A stretch of 64,000 bases of DNA from Vandammella animalimorsus (GCF_002285265.1 NZ_NSJB01000001.1:124001-188000); one strand, 5' to 3'. Positions 1 to 10,492 are shown, counted from the first letter of the stretch. The notes: generated by a model from the sequence alone, not told the origin. A program made the numbers and translations.

Positions 1-441
1 CACTTGCAGCGCATCGACGCTGCCGAGCCAATCCGGGTCTTGCACGGCGTCCTGGGCATTGGCCACCAGCACCTGCAGGCGCTCGTCGTTCTCGGGCAGG
101 CGAAACCAGCGCATGCAGGCGGCCACAACCTGGGGGTTGAGCTCGATGGTCGTGGTGCGCATGCCCAGGCGTTTGTAGCAAAACTTGGTCAGCGCCGCCG
201 CGCCCAGGCCCAGCTGCATGGCGTGCAGGTCGGGCACGGAATCGGGTTCGACGAACAACAGCCAGGCCATCATGCGCTGCACGTATTCCAACTCCAGATC
301 CAGGGGCTTGGCAATGCGCATCGAGCCCTGAATCCAAGGCGAATCCAGGTGCAGGTGGCGCACGCCATCCTCTTCGGAGATGCTGACATCGGGCAGCGCG
401 GCGGGCTGGGGTTTGCGGGCGTTGGCGCGGGCGGTTTTCAT
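1..441 (-). CDS. Spermidine synthase-like SAM-dependent protein, 3' end outside the window (partial)
   Basis: The open frame runs off the left edge of the window; 147 N-terminal codons are visible. After a charged N-terminus comes the stretch LHLDSPWIQGSMRIAKP, then QLGLGAAALTKFCYKRLG, which matches the first SAM/dcSAM-binding glycine loop of the spermidine synthase fold, and TTTIELNPQVV, where the acidic residue would contact the ligand. Polyamine-synthase relatives of this type are often annotated as spermidine synthase without proof of substrate. The start ATG overlaps the stop of the upstream DNA glycosylase gene by ATGA, so it is probably translationally coupled at the end of the lolC-lolD-tatD run. 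Whether it makes spermidine or is a general methyltransferase cannot be decided without the missing C-terminal half. Confidence 0.7.
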   Translation of the reverse strand, partial: MKTARANARKPQPAALPDVSISEEDGVRHLHLDSPWIQGSMRIAKPLDLELEYVQRMMAWLLFVEPDSVPDLHAMQLGLGAAALTKFCYKRLGMRTTTIELNPQVVAACMRWFRLPENDERLQVLVANAQDAVQDPDWLGSVDALQV

Positions 442-1145
442 TGCGAGGCGGGGGGTGTGGGAGCAGGGTCGTGGCCGGGCGCTGTGGGCAGCGCAGGCGA
501 GGGTGTGGGCAATAGCGCTGGCAGCAGCGCGGCGCGCCAGGCGGCCAGCTTGCGCTCAAAGCTCCAGCTGGCATTGGCCGGACTGGTCGAGGGCAGGCGC
601 AGCACAGGCAGGCCCAGCGCCTGGCTCAGGCGGCGGTGGCGGTAGCTTTCGCCGCCGTTGTGGGCGATCAATGCCAGCTGTGGGCAGCGCTGGCGCAGGC
701 TGTGCAGCGCGTTGACGCTGGCGTTGCGGATGGCGCTGTCCAGGCTGCCCTGGCGCTCGCAGGCGGCGTACACATCCCACAGGCCAATGCCTTGCTGCAG
801 CAGCCATTGCCGGCGTCCGGCGTAGTCCGCTGGCAGTGCCGGCCAGGCCGGCGGCGTGTGCAGCGCGGCCAGGATGGGCCAGAACTGGTTGCGCGGGTGG
901 GCGTAGTACTGCCCAGCTGCCAGCGAGGCCGCGCCGGGAAAGCTGCCCAGCACCAACACGCGCGTGCGCGCATCGAGGATGGGCGCCAGCCCCTGCAGCG
1001 GCGGCGGCGCGCTCTGGCCGGCATCGGCCGCAGCGTGTGCCACGGCAGGTGCGGCAGCCGGTGCTGGTGCGGGCGCCGGTGATGGAGCCGGTGATGGGGC
1101 CGGTGATGGGGCCGGTGATGGAGCTGAGCGCCTGGCCATGTTCAT
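438..1145 (-). CDS. Uracil-DNA glycosylase superfamily protein, family 6 type (DNA-deoxyinosine / hypoxanthine glycosylase)
   Basis: A 235-aa base-excision repair enzyme. The superfamily motif A is LVLGSFPGAASLAAGQYYAH, followed by PRNQFWPIL; the distal loop motif is LPSTSPANASW. The combination GSFPG...S plus PSTSPAN is characteristic of the family 6 hypoxanthine-DNA glycosylases, which remove deaminated adenine from DNA, rather than of Ung. The ATG at 1145 overlaps the tatD stop by ATGA; a second ATG two codons on is possible. Unusual feature: the N-terminus carries a Pro/Ala/Ser stretch (PSPAPSPAP type, residues about 7-45) encoded by 12-bp tandem repeats, and the C-terminus is also Pro-rich; both are presumably disordered extensions. 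Confidence 0.82.
   Translation of the reverse strand: MNMARRSAPSPAPSPAPSPAPSPAPAPAPAAAPAVAHAAADAGQSAPPPLQGLAPILDARTRVLVLGSFPGAASLAAGQYYAHPRNQFWPILAALHTPPAWPALPADYAGRRQWLLQQGIGLWDVYAACERQGSLDSAIRNASVNALHSLRQRCPQLALIAHNGGESYRHRRLSQALGLPVLRLPSTSPANASWSFERKLAAWRAALLPALLPTPSPALPTAPGHDPAPTPPASQ
1075..1122. repeat. 12-bp tandem repeat, four copies, inside the glycosylase gene
   Basis: Four head-to-tail copies of GCCGGTGATGGR (R = A or G). They are in frame and encode repeated Pro-Ser-Pro-Ala units on the minus strand. Copy number could change by slippage without breaking the frame. Confidence 0.9.
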
Positions 1146-2002
1146 GCCTGCGCCGCGCCGTGGCCCGCGGGCGCCAGCCCCTGCAGCAGCGCGCGCAGGC
1201 GGGGCAGGGCGGCCAGGGCGTTGGCGCTGCTCTGGGCCTGCCATTGCGCCAGCGGCAGGCCGCGCAGCCCGGCCACGACGGCGGCAATGCGCGGCAGCTC
1301 GGCCGGGCTGTTGCGGCCCTGGGGCTGGCCTTGCGCGCGCGCCTGGGCCGGGGTGTAGAGCCAGTGCGGCGGCATGTCCGGCGCGTCGGTTTCCATGACG
1401 ATGGCCTCGGGCGGCAATTGCGCGGCCAGGCGGCGCAATTGCTGGGCGCGCTCGAAGGTCACCGCGCCGCCAAAGCCCAGCTTGAAGCCCAGATCCAGAA
1501 AGGCATGGGCCTGTTGCAGGCTGCCGTTGAAGGCGTGGGCGATGCCGCCGCAGTGAAAGTGCGCCGCGCGCAGCTGCTTGAGCACCTGATCGACGCTGCG
1601 CCGCACGTGCAGCAGCACTGGCAGCGCATGGGCCTTGGCCAGGCGCAGCTGGGCGCTGTAGAGCTGGGTCTGCCAGCCGCTTTCCAGGCCGGTGAAGAAG
1701 TCCAGCCCGATCTCGCCCACGGCCACCAGCCGCGCGTCCTGCGCGTGGCGCTGCAAGGCCGCATCCAGGGCCCCCAGGTCGGCCTGGCTGGCCCCGGGCG
1801 TGTACAGCGGGTGAATGCCCAGCGCATAGGCATCGCCTTGGGCATGGGCCAGTTGGCGCAGCGCCTCGAAGCCAGAGGCTTGCACGGCCGGCAGCACGCA
1901 GCAGCGCACGCCGGCGGCGCGGGCGCGCTCGCGCTCGGCGCTGCGGTCGGCGTCGAACTCGGCCGCATCGAGATGGCAATGGGTGTCGATCCAGAACGGC
2001 AT
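1142..2002 (-). CDS. TatD family metal-dependent hydrolase (DNase)
   Basis: A 286-aa TIM-barrel hydrolase of the TatD/YcfH type, close to the usual length of about 260 aa. The first metal motif DTHCHLD is at residues 6-12; further ligands are visible in VAVGEIGLDFF, in LLHVRRS, in GIAHAFNG and in METDAPDMPPHW. Such enzymes are divalent-metal dependent exonucleases or esterases acting in the cytoplasm. It lies 20 bp downstream of lolD and overlaps the next gene by ATGA, so it is likely part of one transcript. The orthologue beside lolD is usually called TatD or YcfH; I cannot separate the paralogues from the sequence alone. Confidence 0.88.
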   Translation of the reverse strand: MPFWIDTHCHLDAAEFDADRSAERERARAAGVRCCVLPAVQASGFEALRQLAHAQGDAYALGIHPLYTPGASQADLGALDAALQRHAQDARLVAVGEIGLDFFTGLESGWQTQLYSAQLRLAKAHALPVLLHVRRSVDQVLKQLRAAHFHCGGIAHAFNGSLQQAHAFLDLGFKLGFGGAVTFERAQQLRRLAAQLPPEAIVMETDAPDMPPHWLYTPAQARAQGQPQGRNSPAELPRIAAVVAGLRGLPLAQWQAQSSANALAALPRLRALLQGLAPAGHGAAQA

Positions 2003-2021
2003 GGCGCGGCGCGCTGTGGTC

Positions 2022-2756
2022 TCAGCCCTGCGGCGCGGGCTGGCCGGGCTCCTCCAGCTGGCCCGATTGCATGCGCAGCTGGCGGTCGCAGCGCGCGGCC
2101 AGCTCCTGGTCGTGCGTGACCAGCACGAAGGCCGTGCCGCGTTGGCGCGCCAGTTGCATCATCAGCGCGAACACGGCGTCGGCCGTTTCGCGGTCCAGGT
2201 TGCCGGTGGGCTCATCGGCCAGCACGCACACCGGCTCGGTGACCAGCGCGCGGGCGATGGCCACGCGCTGGCGCTCGCCGCCGGAGAGCTCGGCCGGGCG
2301 GTGCTGCAGGCGCTCGCCCAGGCCGACCTGGCGCAGCATGGCGCTGGCCTTGTCCGCGCATTCCTGGGCGCTGGCGCGGCGGATGCGCAGCGGCATGGCC
2401 ACGTTCTCCAGCGCGCTCAGCTCGGGCAGCAGGTGGTGGAACTGGTAGACAAAGCCCAGCTTGCGATTGCGCAGCACGCCGCGCTGGTTGGCGCTCATGC
2501 CCTCTAGCGGCTGGCCCTGCAGCAGCACGCTGCCGCTGCTGGGCTTGTCCAGCCCGCCGAGGATGTGCAGCAGCGTGCTCTTGCCCGAGCCCGAGGCGCC
2601 GACGATGGCCAGCGTCTGGCCGGCATACACGTCCAGCGACAGGCCCTTGAGCACGGTCACGTCCAGCGGGCCTTCGCAAAAGCGCTTGACCACCTGGCGC
2701 GCCGAGAGCACCACCGGCGGCTGCGCCGGTGCGGGGGGGCGAAGGGCTTCACTCAT
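2022..2756 (-). CDS. lolD: Lipoprotein-releasing ABC transporter ATPase LolD
   Basis: A 244-aa ABC ATPase that powers release of outer-membrane lipoproteins from the inner membrane to LolA. Walker A is GASGSGKST at residues 53-61, followed by the LolD-typical [12 protein letters not shown]; the Q-loop lies in [19 protein letters not shown], the signature is [15 protein letters not shown], Walker B is [11 protein letters not shown] and the switch His is in LVTHD. The gene overlaps the end of the permease gene by 8 bp, the normal lolC/lolD arrangement. Subfamily MacB/FtsE is the alternative, but the partner and the FHHLLPE loop favour LolD. Confidence 0.93.
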   Translation of the reverse strand: MSEALRPPAPAQPPVVLSARQVVKRFCEGPLDVTVLKGLSLDVYAGQTLAIVGASGSGKSTLLHILGGLDKPSSGSVLLQGQPLEGMSANQRGVLRNRKLGFVYQFHHLLPELSALENVAMPLRIRRASAQECADKASAMLRQVGLGERLQHRPAELSGGERQRVAIARALVTEPVCVLADEPTGNLDRETADAVFALMMQLARQRGTAFVLVTHDQELAARCDRQLRMQSGQLEEPGQPAPQG

Positions 2757-4005
2757 AGCGCAGGGCCTCGGCGGGGTTGATGCGGCTGGCGCGCCAGCTC
2801 GGGTAGAGGGTGACGACGAAGGCCAGCGCCAGCGCCACGGCGCAGATCGAGACGATGTCGCGCAGCTGCGGGTCGCTGGGGATCTGGCTGATCAGGTACA
2901 TCTCCGGCGGCAGGAACTGAAAGCCCAGCAGCCGCTCGATGAAGGGCACGATGACGTCGATGTTGTGCGCCACGGCCAGGCCCAGCAGCAGCCCGGCCAG
3001 CGTGCCGATGATGCCCACCATGGCGCCTTGCACCACGAAGATCGCCATGATGCTGGCCGAGCTGGCGCCCAGCGTGCGCAGGATGGCGATGTCGGCGCGC
3101 TTGTCGGCCACCGTCATCACCAGCGTGGCCACCAGGTTGAAGGCGGCCACGCCGACGATCAGCGTCAGGATGATGAACATCATGCGCTTTTCCATCTGCA
3201 CGGCCATGAACCAGTTGCGGTTTTGCATGGTCCAGTCGCGCAGCAGCAGCGGGTCGCTCAGGCTGTTGGCCAGTTGCTGCACCACCTCGGGCGCCTGGTG
3301 CAAGTCCTGCAGCTTCAGGCGGATGCCGCTGGGCGAGTCCAGTCGGAAGATGCGCTGCGCATCCTCGATGTGCAGCATGGCCATGCCCGAGTCGTACTCG
3401 AAATGGCCCGAGTCGAAAGTGCCCACCACCGTCATCTGCTTCAGGCGTGGCACCACCCCGGCGGGCGTGACCTGGCCCGAGGGCGCCACCAGCGTGACCT
3501 GCCCGCCGGGCACCACGCCCAGCTGCTTGGCCAGCTCGTGCCCGAGCACGATGTGAAAGCTGCCCGGCGTGAGCTGATCGAGCACTTGCTGGCGCAGGCT
3601 GCCGGCCAGCTGCGTGACCTCGGGCTCCAGCGCCGGATCGATGCCGCGCACGATGGCCCCGCGCATGTCGTCTCCGCGCGCGATGAGCGCCTGCACCGAG
3701 ACGAAGGGCGCCAGGCCCACGACCTGCGGGTTTTGGCGCACCTGGGCCGAGACGCGCTCTACGCTGGGCAGCGTGCCGCCGCGCGGGGCGAACACCTCGA
3801 TGTGCGAGACCACCGAGAGCATGCGATCGCGCACATCGCGCTGAAAGCCGTTCATCACGCTGAGCACGATGATCAGCGCCGCCACGCCCAGCGCAATGCC
3901 GATGGCCGAGACGCTGGCCACGAAGGAAAGCAGGCCCTTGCTGCGGCTGGTGCGCCCCGCACGGGTATAGCGCCAGCCCATGGCCCATTCATAGGGAGTT
4001 TGCAT
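2749..4005 (-). CDS. lolC: Lipoprotein-releasing ABC transporter permease LolC/LolE family
   Basis: A 418-aa inner-membrane permease. The N-terminus has the family start [14 protein letters not shown] and a transmembrane helix at about residues 27-50 ([18 protein letters not shown]), then the classic [14 protein letters not shown] large periplasmic domain (about 60-270) precedes three C-terminal helices ([20 protein letters not shown]; the region around [16 protein letters not shown]; and [19 protein letters not shown]), and the protein ends near [12 protein letters not shown], typical of FtsX/LolE permeases. Only one permease gene is visible; in many betaproteobacteria a single LolF-like permease works as a homodimer with LolD, so the C/E label is nominal. 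Confidence 0.92.
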   Translation of the reverse strand: MQTPYEWAMGWRYTRAGRTSRSKGLLSFVASVSAIGIALGVAALIIVLSVMNGFQRDVRDRMLSVVSHIEVFAPRGGTLPSVERVSAQVRQNPQVVGLAPFVSVQALIARGDDMRGAIVRGIDPALEPEVTQLAGSLRQQVLDQLTPGSFHIVLGHELAKQLGVVPGGQVTLVAPSGQVTPAGVVPRLKQMTVVGTFDSGHFEYDSGMAMLHIEDAQRIFRLDSPSGIRLKLQDLHQAPEVVQQLANSLSDPLLLRDWTMQNRNWFMAVQMEKRMMFIILTLIVGVAAFNLVATLVMTVADKRADIAILRTLGASSASIMAIFVVQGAMVGIIGTLAGLLLGLAVAHNIDVIVPFIERLLGFQFLPPEMYLISQIPSDPQLRDIVSICAVALALAFVVTLYPSWRASRINPAEALRYE

Positions 4006-4179
4006 AGTCGTTGGCGCGCGCCGTGGCGGCCATTGGGGGAAGAACAGAAGGGCGCAGGCCAGGCGCTGCGCTGCCGCGGGGGCGGGCGGCGCGCCAGGCC
4101 AGGGCCGCGCGGGACCAGCGCCCCGGCGCGCGCTGCGCTGCGCGTCGGCCTTGCCCGGGCGCGGGGCGTGTGCCGCCCG
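4006..4179. other. GC-rich intergenic gap between purL and lolC
   Basis: This 174-bp stretch holds no convincing gene on either strand. I see no T-rich terminator, so read-through from purL into lolC-lolD is possible. Confidence 0.5.
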
Positions 4180-7100
4180 TCACCCGAGCCACTTGCGGGC
4201 GTTGCGCCACAGGCGCATCCAGGGGCTTTTGGCGCCCAGGCCGCCGGTGGCGGGCAGGTCCGTCCAGCTCATCTGGGCGTTGCGGAACACGCGCTCGGGG
4301 TGCGGCATCATGGCCGTGAAGCGGCCGTCGGCCGTGGTCACGGCGGCCAGGCCGCCGGGGCTGCCATTGGGGTTGAGCGGGTATTGCTCGGTGGGCTGGC
4401 CCAGGTGGTCCGCGTAGTGCAGCGCGGCGATGGCGGCGCTGGCGTTGCCGCGCTGGCCGAAGTTGGCAAAGCCCTCGCCATGGGCGACGACGATGGGCAG
4501 GCGGCTGCCGGCCATGCCGGCAAAGAACAGGCTGGGCGAGTCGGGCACCAGCGCCTGCACCAGGCGGGCCTCATAGCGCTCGCTGCGGTTGGTGGTAAAG
4601 CGCGGCCAGGCCTGCGCGCCGGGGATGATGCCGGCCAGCTCGGCAAACATCTGGCAGCCGTTGCACACGCCCAGGCCGAAGGTGTCGCCGCGCGCGAAGA
4701 ATTGCTCGAATTGCTCGGCCAGCGCTGGGTTGAAGGTGATGGAGCGCGCCCAGCCGATGCCAGCGCCCAGGGTGTCGCCGTAGCTGAAGCCGCCGCAGGC
4801 CACCAGGCCCTGAAATTGCGCCAGGTTTTCGCGCCCGGCCTGCAGGTCGCTCATGTGCACATCGATGGCCTCAAAACCCGCTTCGCTGAAGGCGTAGGCC
4901 ATCTCGACGTGGGAGTTCACGCCCTGCTCGCGCAGGATGGCCACGCGCGGGCGGGCCTGGCTGCCGATGAAGGGCGCGGCCACGTCCTCGGCCGGGTCGA
5001 AGCTCAGCTGCACGTGCAGGCCGGGGTCGTCCATGCGGCCTGCGGCGGCGTGCTCCTGGTCGGCGCAGTCGGGGTTGTCGCGCTCGCGGGCGATCTTCCA
5101 GCTCACGCTGTCCCAGACCTGGAACAGGTCGTACAGCTCGGCGCTGAAGACGTTCTTGGTATCGCGCCAGATTTGCAGCTGGCCCTTGCCGTCTTCCAGC
5201 GGGGCCTGCGCCGGGCGGGTCTTGCCGATGAAGTGGCTGTGCTTGGACAGGCCGTGCGCGCGCAGCGTTTGCATGACAGCGTCGCGCTCGGCGGTGCGCA
5301 CCTGCAGCACCACGCCCAGCTCTTCGTTGAACAAGGCCTTGAGGGTGAGCTCCTCGCGGCGCGCGCCGATTTGCTGGGCCCAGTTCTTGGCGTCGCCGTA
5401 TTCGGCGCGGCTGTCGCTGATGCCGTCGCTTTCGGTGATGAGCATGTCCACATTCAGCGCCACGCCCACGCGCCCGGCAAAGGCCATTTCGGCCACGGTG
5501 GCCAGCAGGCCGCCGTCGCTGCGGTCGTGGTAGGCCAGCAGCTTGCCTTCGCGGCGCAGTTGGTTGACGGCATCGACCAGGCGCACCAGGTCTTGCGCGT
5601 CGTCCAGGTCGGGCGGCGCGCCGCCGTCCTGGCCCAGCACCTGCGCCAGCATGGAGCCGCCCATGCGCATCTGGCCGCGGCCCAGGTCGATGAGGATGAG
5701 GGTGGTGTCGGCCTCGTCGCGATGGAGTTGCGGCGTGAGGGTGCCGGTGATGTCGGGCAGGGTGCAAAAGGCGCTGGCGATCAGCGTCACGGGCGAGGTG
5801 ACCTTGCGCGGCTGGCCTTCGTGCTGCCAGACGGTGCGCATGGACAGGCTGTCCTTGCCCACGGGGATGGAGATGCCCAGCTGAGGGCACAGCTCCATGC
5901 CCACGGCGCGCACGGTGGCGTAGAGGTCGGCGTCCTCGCCCGGCTCGCCGCAGGCGGCCATCCAGTTGGCCGAGAGCTTGACGCGCGCCAGCTCGATGGG
6001 CGCGGCCAGCAGGTTGGTGATGGCCTCGGCAATGGCCAGGCGGCCCGAGGCCGGGGCGTTGAGGGCGGCCACCGGGCTGCGCTCGCCCATGGCCATGGCT
6101 TCGCCCGCCAGCCCTTTGAAATCGGCCAGGGTGACGGCGCAATCGGCCACCGGCACCTGCCAGGGGCCGACCATTTGATCGCGGTGCGTGAGGCCGCCGA
6201 CGGTGCGGTCGCCAATGGTGATGAGAAAGCGCTTGCTGGCCACCGTGGGGTGGCTGAGCACGCCGATGATGGCCTCTTGCAGGCCCACGCCGGTGACGTC
6301 CAGCGGCTGGGGCGTGCGCGCCACGCTGCGCACGTCGCGGTGCATCTTGGGCGGCTTGCCCAGCAGCACGTTCATGGGCATGTCCACGGGGTGCGGGGCA
6401 GTGGTGGCTTCGGGGTTGTCCTTGCCGTCCTCGCCGTCCTCGCCGTCGGTCACGCGCAGCTCGCGCGCCTCGGTGGTCACGCCCACCACGGCAAACGGGC
6501 AGCGCTCGCGCGCGCACAGTGCCTCGAAGCGCGCCAGCGCCTCCGGGGCGATGGCCATGACGTAGCGCTCCTGGCTTTCGTTGCTCCAGATCTCCTTGGG
6601 CGAGAGGCCGCTTTCCTCCAGCGGCACGGCGCGCAAATCAAAGCGCGCGCCGCGCCCGGCGTCGTTGACCAGCTCGGGGAAGGCGTTGGACAGGCCGCCC
6701 GCGCCCACGTCGTGGATGGCCAGGATGGGGTTGTCCTGGCCCAATTGCCAGCATTGGTTGATGACTTCCTGCGCGCGGCGCTCGATCTCGGGGTTGCCGC
6801 GCTGCACGGAGTCAAAGTCCAGATCGGCCGCGTTCACGCCGCTGGCCAGCGAGCTGGCCGCGCCGCCGCCCATGCCGATGCGCATGCCCGGCCCGCCCAG
6901 TTGCACCAGCAGCGTGCCGGCGGGGAATTGCACTTTCTTGACCTGCGTGGCGTCAATCTGCCCCAGGCCGCCGGCGATCATGATGGGCTTGTGAAAGCCG
7001 CGCTGCACGCCAGCGACTTCTTGCTCGTACTCGCGGAAGTAACCGGCCAGATTGGGGCGGCCAAACTCGTTGTTGAAGGCCGCGCCGCCCAGCGGGCCTT

Positions 7101-8250
7101 CGGTCATGATTTGCAGCGGGCTGGCCATGTGGGCGGGCTTGCCGCCGGGCTGCTCGCTCAGGCCGCCCCAGAGTTTGGAGACGGTAAAGCCCGTCAGCCC
7201 CGCCTTGGGCCGCGCACCGCGGCCGGTGGCGCCTTCGTCGCGGATCTCGCCACCCGCGCCGGTGGCAGCGCCAGGGAAGGGCGAGATGGCCGTGGGGTGG
7301 TTGTGCGTCTCCACCTTCATCAGCACGTCGTGGCGGGCGGGCTCGCGCACGTACTGGCGTGGGGCCTGGGCGTCGCCGGCGCGGGCGACGAAGCGCTCGA
7401 TGGCGTGGCCTTCCATCACCGAGGCGTTGTCGGCATAGGCCACGACGGTGTGCTGCGGCGCCATCTGGTGCGTGTGGCGGATCATGCCAAACAGGCTTTT
7501 GTCCTGGCGCTGGCCGTCGATGGTGAAGTCGGCGTTGAAGATCTTGTGGCGGCAGTGCTCGCTGTTGGCCTGGGCGAACATCATCAGCTCCACATCCGTG
7601 GGGTTGCGCCCCAGTTGCGTGAAGGCGGCGGCGAGGTAGTCGATCTCGTCATCGGCCAGGGCCAGGCCCCAGTCGCGGTTGGCCGCCTCCAGCGCCTGCT
7701 TGCCTTGCTGGGGGCCGCCGCTGAGCACGTCCACCGTTTGCAGCGGCGCGGCCGGCAGGCTCTCGAACAGGGCCTGGGCCTGCTGGCGATCGCGCAGCGC
7801 CGACTCCGTCATGCGGTCGTGCAGCAAGGCGGCGGCCTGCTGCCACTGCGCATCGTCCAACGCCTCGCGCTGGCCCAGCAGGCCGGGCTTGAGGTGCAGG
7901 CGGTACTCCACGGCGCGCTCGATGCGGCGCACCGGCAGGGCGCAGTTGTGCGCGATGTCCGTGGCCTTGGACGCCCAGGGGCTGACGGTGCCCAGCCGGG
8001 GCGTGACCAGCACCAGCGCATCGCCCGCGCCGGCCTGCGCCGGGGCAAAGGGCTCGCCATAGTCCAGCAGGCGCGCCAGCTGCTGCGCCAGCGCATCGCC
8101 CATGGGCTGCTCGGTGGCCACCAGATGCAAAAAGCGCGCATCGATGGCCTGGATCTTGGGGTGGATGGCCTGCAGCGCAGGCAGCAGCTTGGCGGCGCGA
8201 AAGGGCGACAGGGCGCGACCGCCCTCGAATTCGGTGACGAACAAAGACAC
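4180..8250 (-). CDS. purL: Phosphoribosylformylglycinamidine synthase (FGAM synthase), large single-chain type
   Basis: A 1356-aa cytoplasmic enzyme of the fourth step of purine biosynthesis (FGAR + glutamine + ATP to FGAM). The large proteobacterial form fuses an N-terminal domain, two AIR-synthase-like halves and a class I glutamine amidotransferase. Seen: [58 protein letters not shown], and the C-terminal amidotransferase with the nucleophile in [12 protein letters not shown] and the His/Glu in [10 protein letters not shown]. An acidic insert [12 protein letters not shown] near residue 605 comes from a short local repeat. Length is slightly above the usual 1290-1340 aa. The start at [11 protein letters not shown] fits family N-termini. 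Confidence 0.97.
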   Translation of the reverse strand: MSLFVTEFEGGRALSPFRAAKLLPALQAIHPKIQAIDARFLHLVATEQPMGDALAQQLARLLDYGEPFAPAQAGAGDALVLVTPRLGTVSPWASKATDIAHNCALPVRRIERAVEYRLHLKPGLLGQREALDDAQWQQAAALLHDRMTESALRDRQQAQALFESLPAAPLQTVDVLSGGPQQGKQALEAANRDWGLALADDEIDYLAAAFTQLGRNPTDVELMMFAQANSEHCRHKIFNADFTIDGQRQDKSLFGMIRHTHQMAPQHTVVAYADNASVMEGHAIERFVARAGDAQAPRQYVREPARHDVLMKVETHNHPTAISPFPGAATGAGGEIRDEGATGRGARPKAGLTGFTVSKLWGGLSEQPGGKPAHMASPLQIMTEGPLGGAAFNNEFGRPNLAGYFREYEQEVAGVQRGFHKPIMIAGGLGQIDATQVKKVQFPAGTLLVQLGGPGMRIGMGGGAASSLASGVNAADLDFDSVQRGNPEIERRAQEVINQCWQLGQDNPILAIHDVGAGGLSNAFPELVNDAGRGARFDLRAVPLEESGLSPKEIWSNESQERYVMAIAPEALARFEALCARERCPFAVVGVTTEARELRVTDGEDGEDGKDNPEATTAPHPVDMPMNVLLGKPPKMHRDVRSVARTPQPLDVTGVGLQEAIIGVLSHPTVASKRFLITIGDRTVGGLTHRDQMVGPWQVPVADCAVTLADFKGLAGEAMAMGERSPVAALNAPASGRLAIAEAITNLLAAPIELARVKLSANWMAACGEPGEDADLYATVRAVGMELCPQLGISIPVGKDSLSMRTVWQHEGQPRKVTSPVTLIASAFCTLPDITGTLTPQLHRDEADTTLILIDLGRGQMRMGGSMLAQVLGQDGGAPPDLDDAQDLVRLVDAVNQLRREGKLLAYHDRSDGGLLATVAEMAFAGRVGVALNVDMLITESDGISDSRAEYGDAKNWAQQIGARREELTLKALFNEELGVVLQVRTAERDAVMQTLRAHGLSKHSHFIGKTRPAQAPLEDGKGQLQIWRDTKNVFSAELYDLFQVWDSVSWKIARERDNPDCADQEHAAAGRMDDPGLHVQLSFDPAEDVAAPFIGSQARPRVAILREQGVNSHVEMAYAFSEAGFEAIDVHMSDLQAGRENLAQFQGLVACGGFSYGDTLGAGIGWARSITFNPALAEQFEQFFARGDTFGLGVCNGCQMFAELAGIIPGAQAWPRFTTNRSERYEARLVQALVPDSPSLFFAGMAGSRLPIVVAHGEGFANFGQRGNASAAIAALHYADHLGQPTEQYPLNPNGSPGGLAAVTTADGRFTAMMPHPERVFRNAQMSWTDLPATGGLGAKSPWMRLWRNARKWLG

Positions 8251-8293
8251 GGCGGAATGTCCCAGGGCAAGAAAAGCGCAGGGATGGGGGCAT

Positions 8294-8370
8294 TGGCCTG
8301 CCAGGAGGGACTCGAACCCCCGACCTGCTGCTTAGAAGGCAGCTGCTCTATCCAGTTGAGCTACTGGCAG
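8294..8370 (-). tRNA. tRNA-Arg, anticodon TCT
   Basis: A full 77-nt cloverleaf on the minus strand. The acceptor stem CTGCCAG pairs with CTGGCAG; the D-stem is GCTC/GAGC; the anticodon stem GCTGC/GCAGC encloses loop CTTCTAA with anticodon TCT; the T-arm carries TTCGAGT. The CCA end is encoded. It lies between purL and the divergent nadE. Confidence 0.96.
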
Positions 8371-8612
8371 TTGGCCTGCAACCCTTGGAGTGGGCTCCAA
8401 GGCCCGGCCTGCCCATGCCGGCCGGGCTGCGCGAAAGGCGCGAATCATACCAGTGCGACCCCAGGGAAAATCTGCACCGATCGCACAGGCGCGCGGCGCT
8501 GCGATGCGTGAACAGGCCCTGGCGTGATAATGGCCGCTTTTGCCAGGGCGGCAGGGGCGCAATGCCTGCGCCCCGCTTGCCCTGCGCCCCATTTGCCGCC
8601 ATGCCTTCGCCC

Positions 8613-10337
8613 ATGACTCTTTCCATCTGTGTCGCACAACTCAACCCCGTCGTGGGGGATGTACCGGGCAATCTGGCCCAGGCCCTGCAGGCCGCCGCCC
8701 AGGCGCAGGCGCAGGGCTGCCAGCTGCTGGTGCTGCCCGAGCTGTTTCTCAGCGGGCCGGGCGCGGCCGATTTGCTTTGCCGCCCGCGCTTCCTGCAGGA
8801 CTGCGAGCAGGCGCTGCAGCAGCTGGTGGCCGCCAGTGCGCAGTGGCCGCAGTTGCACATCGTGCTGGGCCATCCGGAGGCGGTGGCCGCGCCTGGGCAT
8901 GCCGCCACAGACCCGCTGCTGCAGCTGCCCAGGCCGCTGGCCTGCAATGCGGCCAGCCTGATCGGCGCGGGCCGGGTGCTGGCGCGCTGGCGGCAACAAG
9001 GCGGGCAGGGCGGGCAAAGTGGCGAGCAGCGCCATTTCATTGCCGGCCCGCTGGATGCGCCGCTGGCGGCGGCCACGGTGCAGGGCCTGCCGCTGGCCGT
9101 GCTCATCGGCACCGATGCCTGGCGGCCCGAGCTGGCGCAGCAGGCCCGCCAGGCCGGCGCGCGCCTGCTGCTGGCGCTGGATGCATCGCCCTTCGTGCAG
9201 GGCCGGCCGGCGCAGCGCGCGGCGACGCTGGGCGCCTGTGCCCAGGCCGCCGGGCTGCCACTGCTGTATGCCAACGCGGTGGGCGGGCAGGATGAGCTGG
9301 TGTTCGATGGCCATTCGCTGGCCGTGCAGGCCGATGGCCAGATCGCGGGCTGGGCCCCGGGCTTTGCCGCCTGCCTGTGGCCGCTGCAGTGGCAGGGCGA
9401 CACGGCAGGGGCCGCCGAGCCAGGGCCATGGCAGCTGGCGCCCGGGCAAAACCACGCGCCGGGCGATGGGCTGCTGCAAATCTGGCAGGCGCTGGTGCTG
9501 GCCACGCGCGACTATGTGCGCAAGAACGGCTTTGAGCAGGTGCTGCTGGGCCTGTCGGGCGGGCTGGATTCGGCCCTGGTGCTGGCGCTGGCGGTGGACG
9601 CGCTGGGCGCGCAGCAGGTGCATGCGGTGATGATGCCCTCGCCCTATACGGCAGCCATCAGCCTGGAGGATTCGCGCGAGATGGCGCGCCGCCTGGGCGT
9701 GCGCTACGACGAGATTTCCATCCGCGAGCCCTTCGAGACGCTGCAGCACAGCCTGGCGCCGCTGTTCGGCCAGCGCCCGGCCGATGCCACGGAGGAGAAC
9801 CTGCAGGCGCGCATCCGCGGCGTGCTGCTGATGGCCTTGTCCAACAAGTTCGGCGGCCTGCTGCTGACCACCAGCAACAAGAGCGAGGTGGCCATGGGCT
9901 ACTCCACGCTGTACGGCGACATGTGCGGCGGCTTTGCGCCGCTCAAGGATGTGTACAAGACCGAGGCCTTTGCGCTGGCGCGCTGGCGCAATGCGCACGT
10001 GCCGCCCTGCGCCGTGGGCCCGGCCGTGGCCCAGCCCATCCCCGAGCGCATCATCACCCGCCCGCCCAGCGCCGAGCTGCGCGAGAACCAGACCGACCAG
10101 GACAGCCTGCCGCCCTACGAGGTGCTCGACGCCATCGTGCGGCTGCGCATGGAGCAGGAGCGCTCGGCCGATGAGATCGTGGCCGCAGGCCACCCGCGCG
10201 AGCGCGTCGAGCAGGTCTTCAGGCTGCTGCGCATCAGCGAATACAAGCGCCAGCAAGGCGCGCCCGGCCCCAAGCTCAGCGCGCGCAGCTTTGGCCTGGA
10301 TTGGCGCTATCCGATCACCAATGGCTACCGGGGCTGA
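8613..10337 (+). CDS. nadE: NAD+ synthetase with an apparently inactive N-terminal glutaminase domain
   Basis: A 574-aa two-domain protein making NAD+ from deamido-NAD+ and ATP. Residues 1 to about 280 form a nitrilase-type (CN hydrolase) domain that in this family releases ammonia from glutamine; the rest is the synthetase with P-loop GLSGGLDSALVLALAVDAL, then TTSNKSEVAMGYSTLYGDMCGG and PPSAELRENQTDQDSLPPY. Oddity: the family's catalytic Cys in the ICED-type motif reads LIGTDAW (Gly166), and the Lys of the usual K..LPNY.VFDE..F stretch is replaced by RWRQQGG...EQRHF, while the Glu of LVLPELFLSG remains. The synthetase half looks intact, so free ammonia may be the nitrogen source. Start chosen at the ATG directly before the domain; ATGs at 8601 and 8562 are alternatives. 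Confidence 0.9.
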   Translation: MTLSICVAQLNPVVGDVPGNLAQALQAAAQAQAQGCQLLVLPELFLSGPGAADLLCRPRFLQDCEQALQQLVAASAQWPQLHIVLGHPEAVAAPGHAATDPLLQLPRPLACNAASLIGAGRVLARWRQQGGQGGQSGEQRHFIAGPLDAPLAAATVQGLPLAVLIGTDAWRPELAQQARQAGARLLLALDASPFVQGRPAQRAATLGACAQAAGLPLLYANAVGGQDELVFDGHSLAVQADGQIAGWAPGFAACLWPLQWQGDTAGAAEPGPWQLAPGQNHAPGDGLLQIWQALVLATRDYVRKNGFEQVLLGLSGGLDSALVLALAVDALGAQQVHAVMMPSPYTAAISLEDSREMARRLGVRYDEISIREPFETLQHSLAPLFGQRPADATEENLQARIRGVLLMALSNKFGGLLLTTSNKSEVAMGYSTLYGDMCGGFAPLKDVYKTEAFALARWRNAHVPPCAVGPAVAQPIPERIITRPPSAELRENQTDQDSLPPYEVLDAIVRLRMEQERSADEIVAAGHPRERVEQVFRLLRISEYKRQQGAPGPKLSARSFGLDWRYPITNGYRG

Positions 10338-10399
10338 TGTGGGGCGCGCGGTGCCAGCTGTGGCAAGTCGCTGAAACTGTGCTTGGGCCGTCAGCTGCG

Positions 10400-10492
10400 G
10401 GCAAAGAAACGCCCGTCGGCATTCGCATCATCAGCTTGCGCAAGGCCAATCGAAGAGAGGTTGCCCGCTATGAGCAAGAAACCCAATCCTGA
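10400..10492 (+). pseudogene. brnT toxin remnant (C-terminal scar)
   Basis: An open frame ending at 10492 reads GIRIISLRKANRREVARYEQ near its end, matching the conserved C-terminal tail of BrnT ribonuclease toxins (RIISARKA.RRE...Y). Only about 30 codons remain; the fold core and the active-site residues are absent, and nadE ends 62 bp upstream, leaving no room for them. The remnant overlaps the brnA start by 23 nt, the normal brnT-brnA junction, which supports an internal deletion that removed the toxin but kept the antitoxin. Confidence 0.72.

Noticed and set aside
2461-8511. A 2016-codon open frame on the plus strand opposite purL and the lol genes
   Set aside because: It is a by-product of high GC: the minus strand holds complete, motif-rich purL, lolC and lolD. 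The plus-strand translation is a low-complexity mix of Gln, His, Ala and Gly without domains and even crosses the tRNA-Arg gene.
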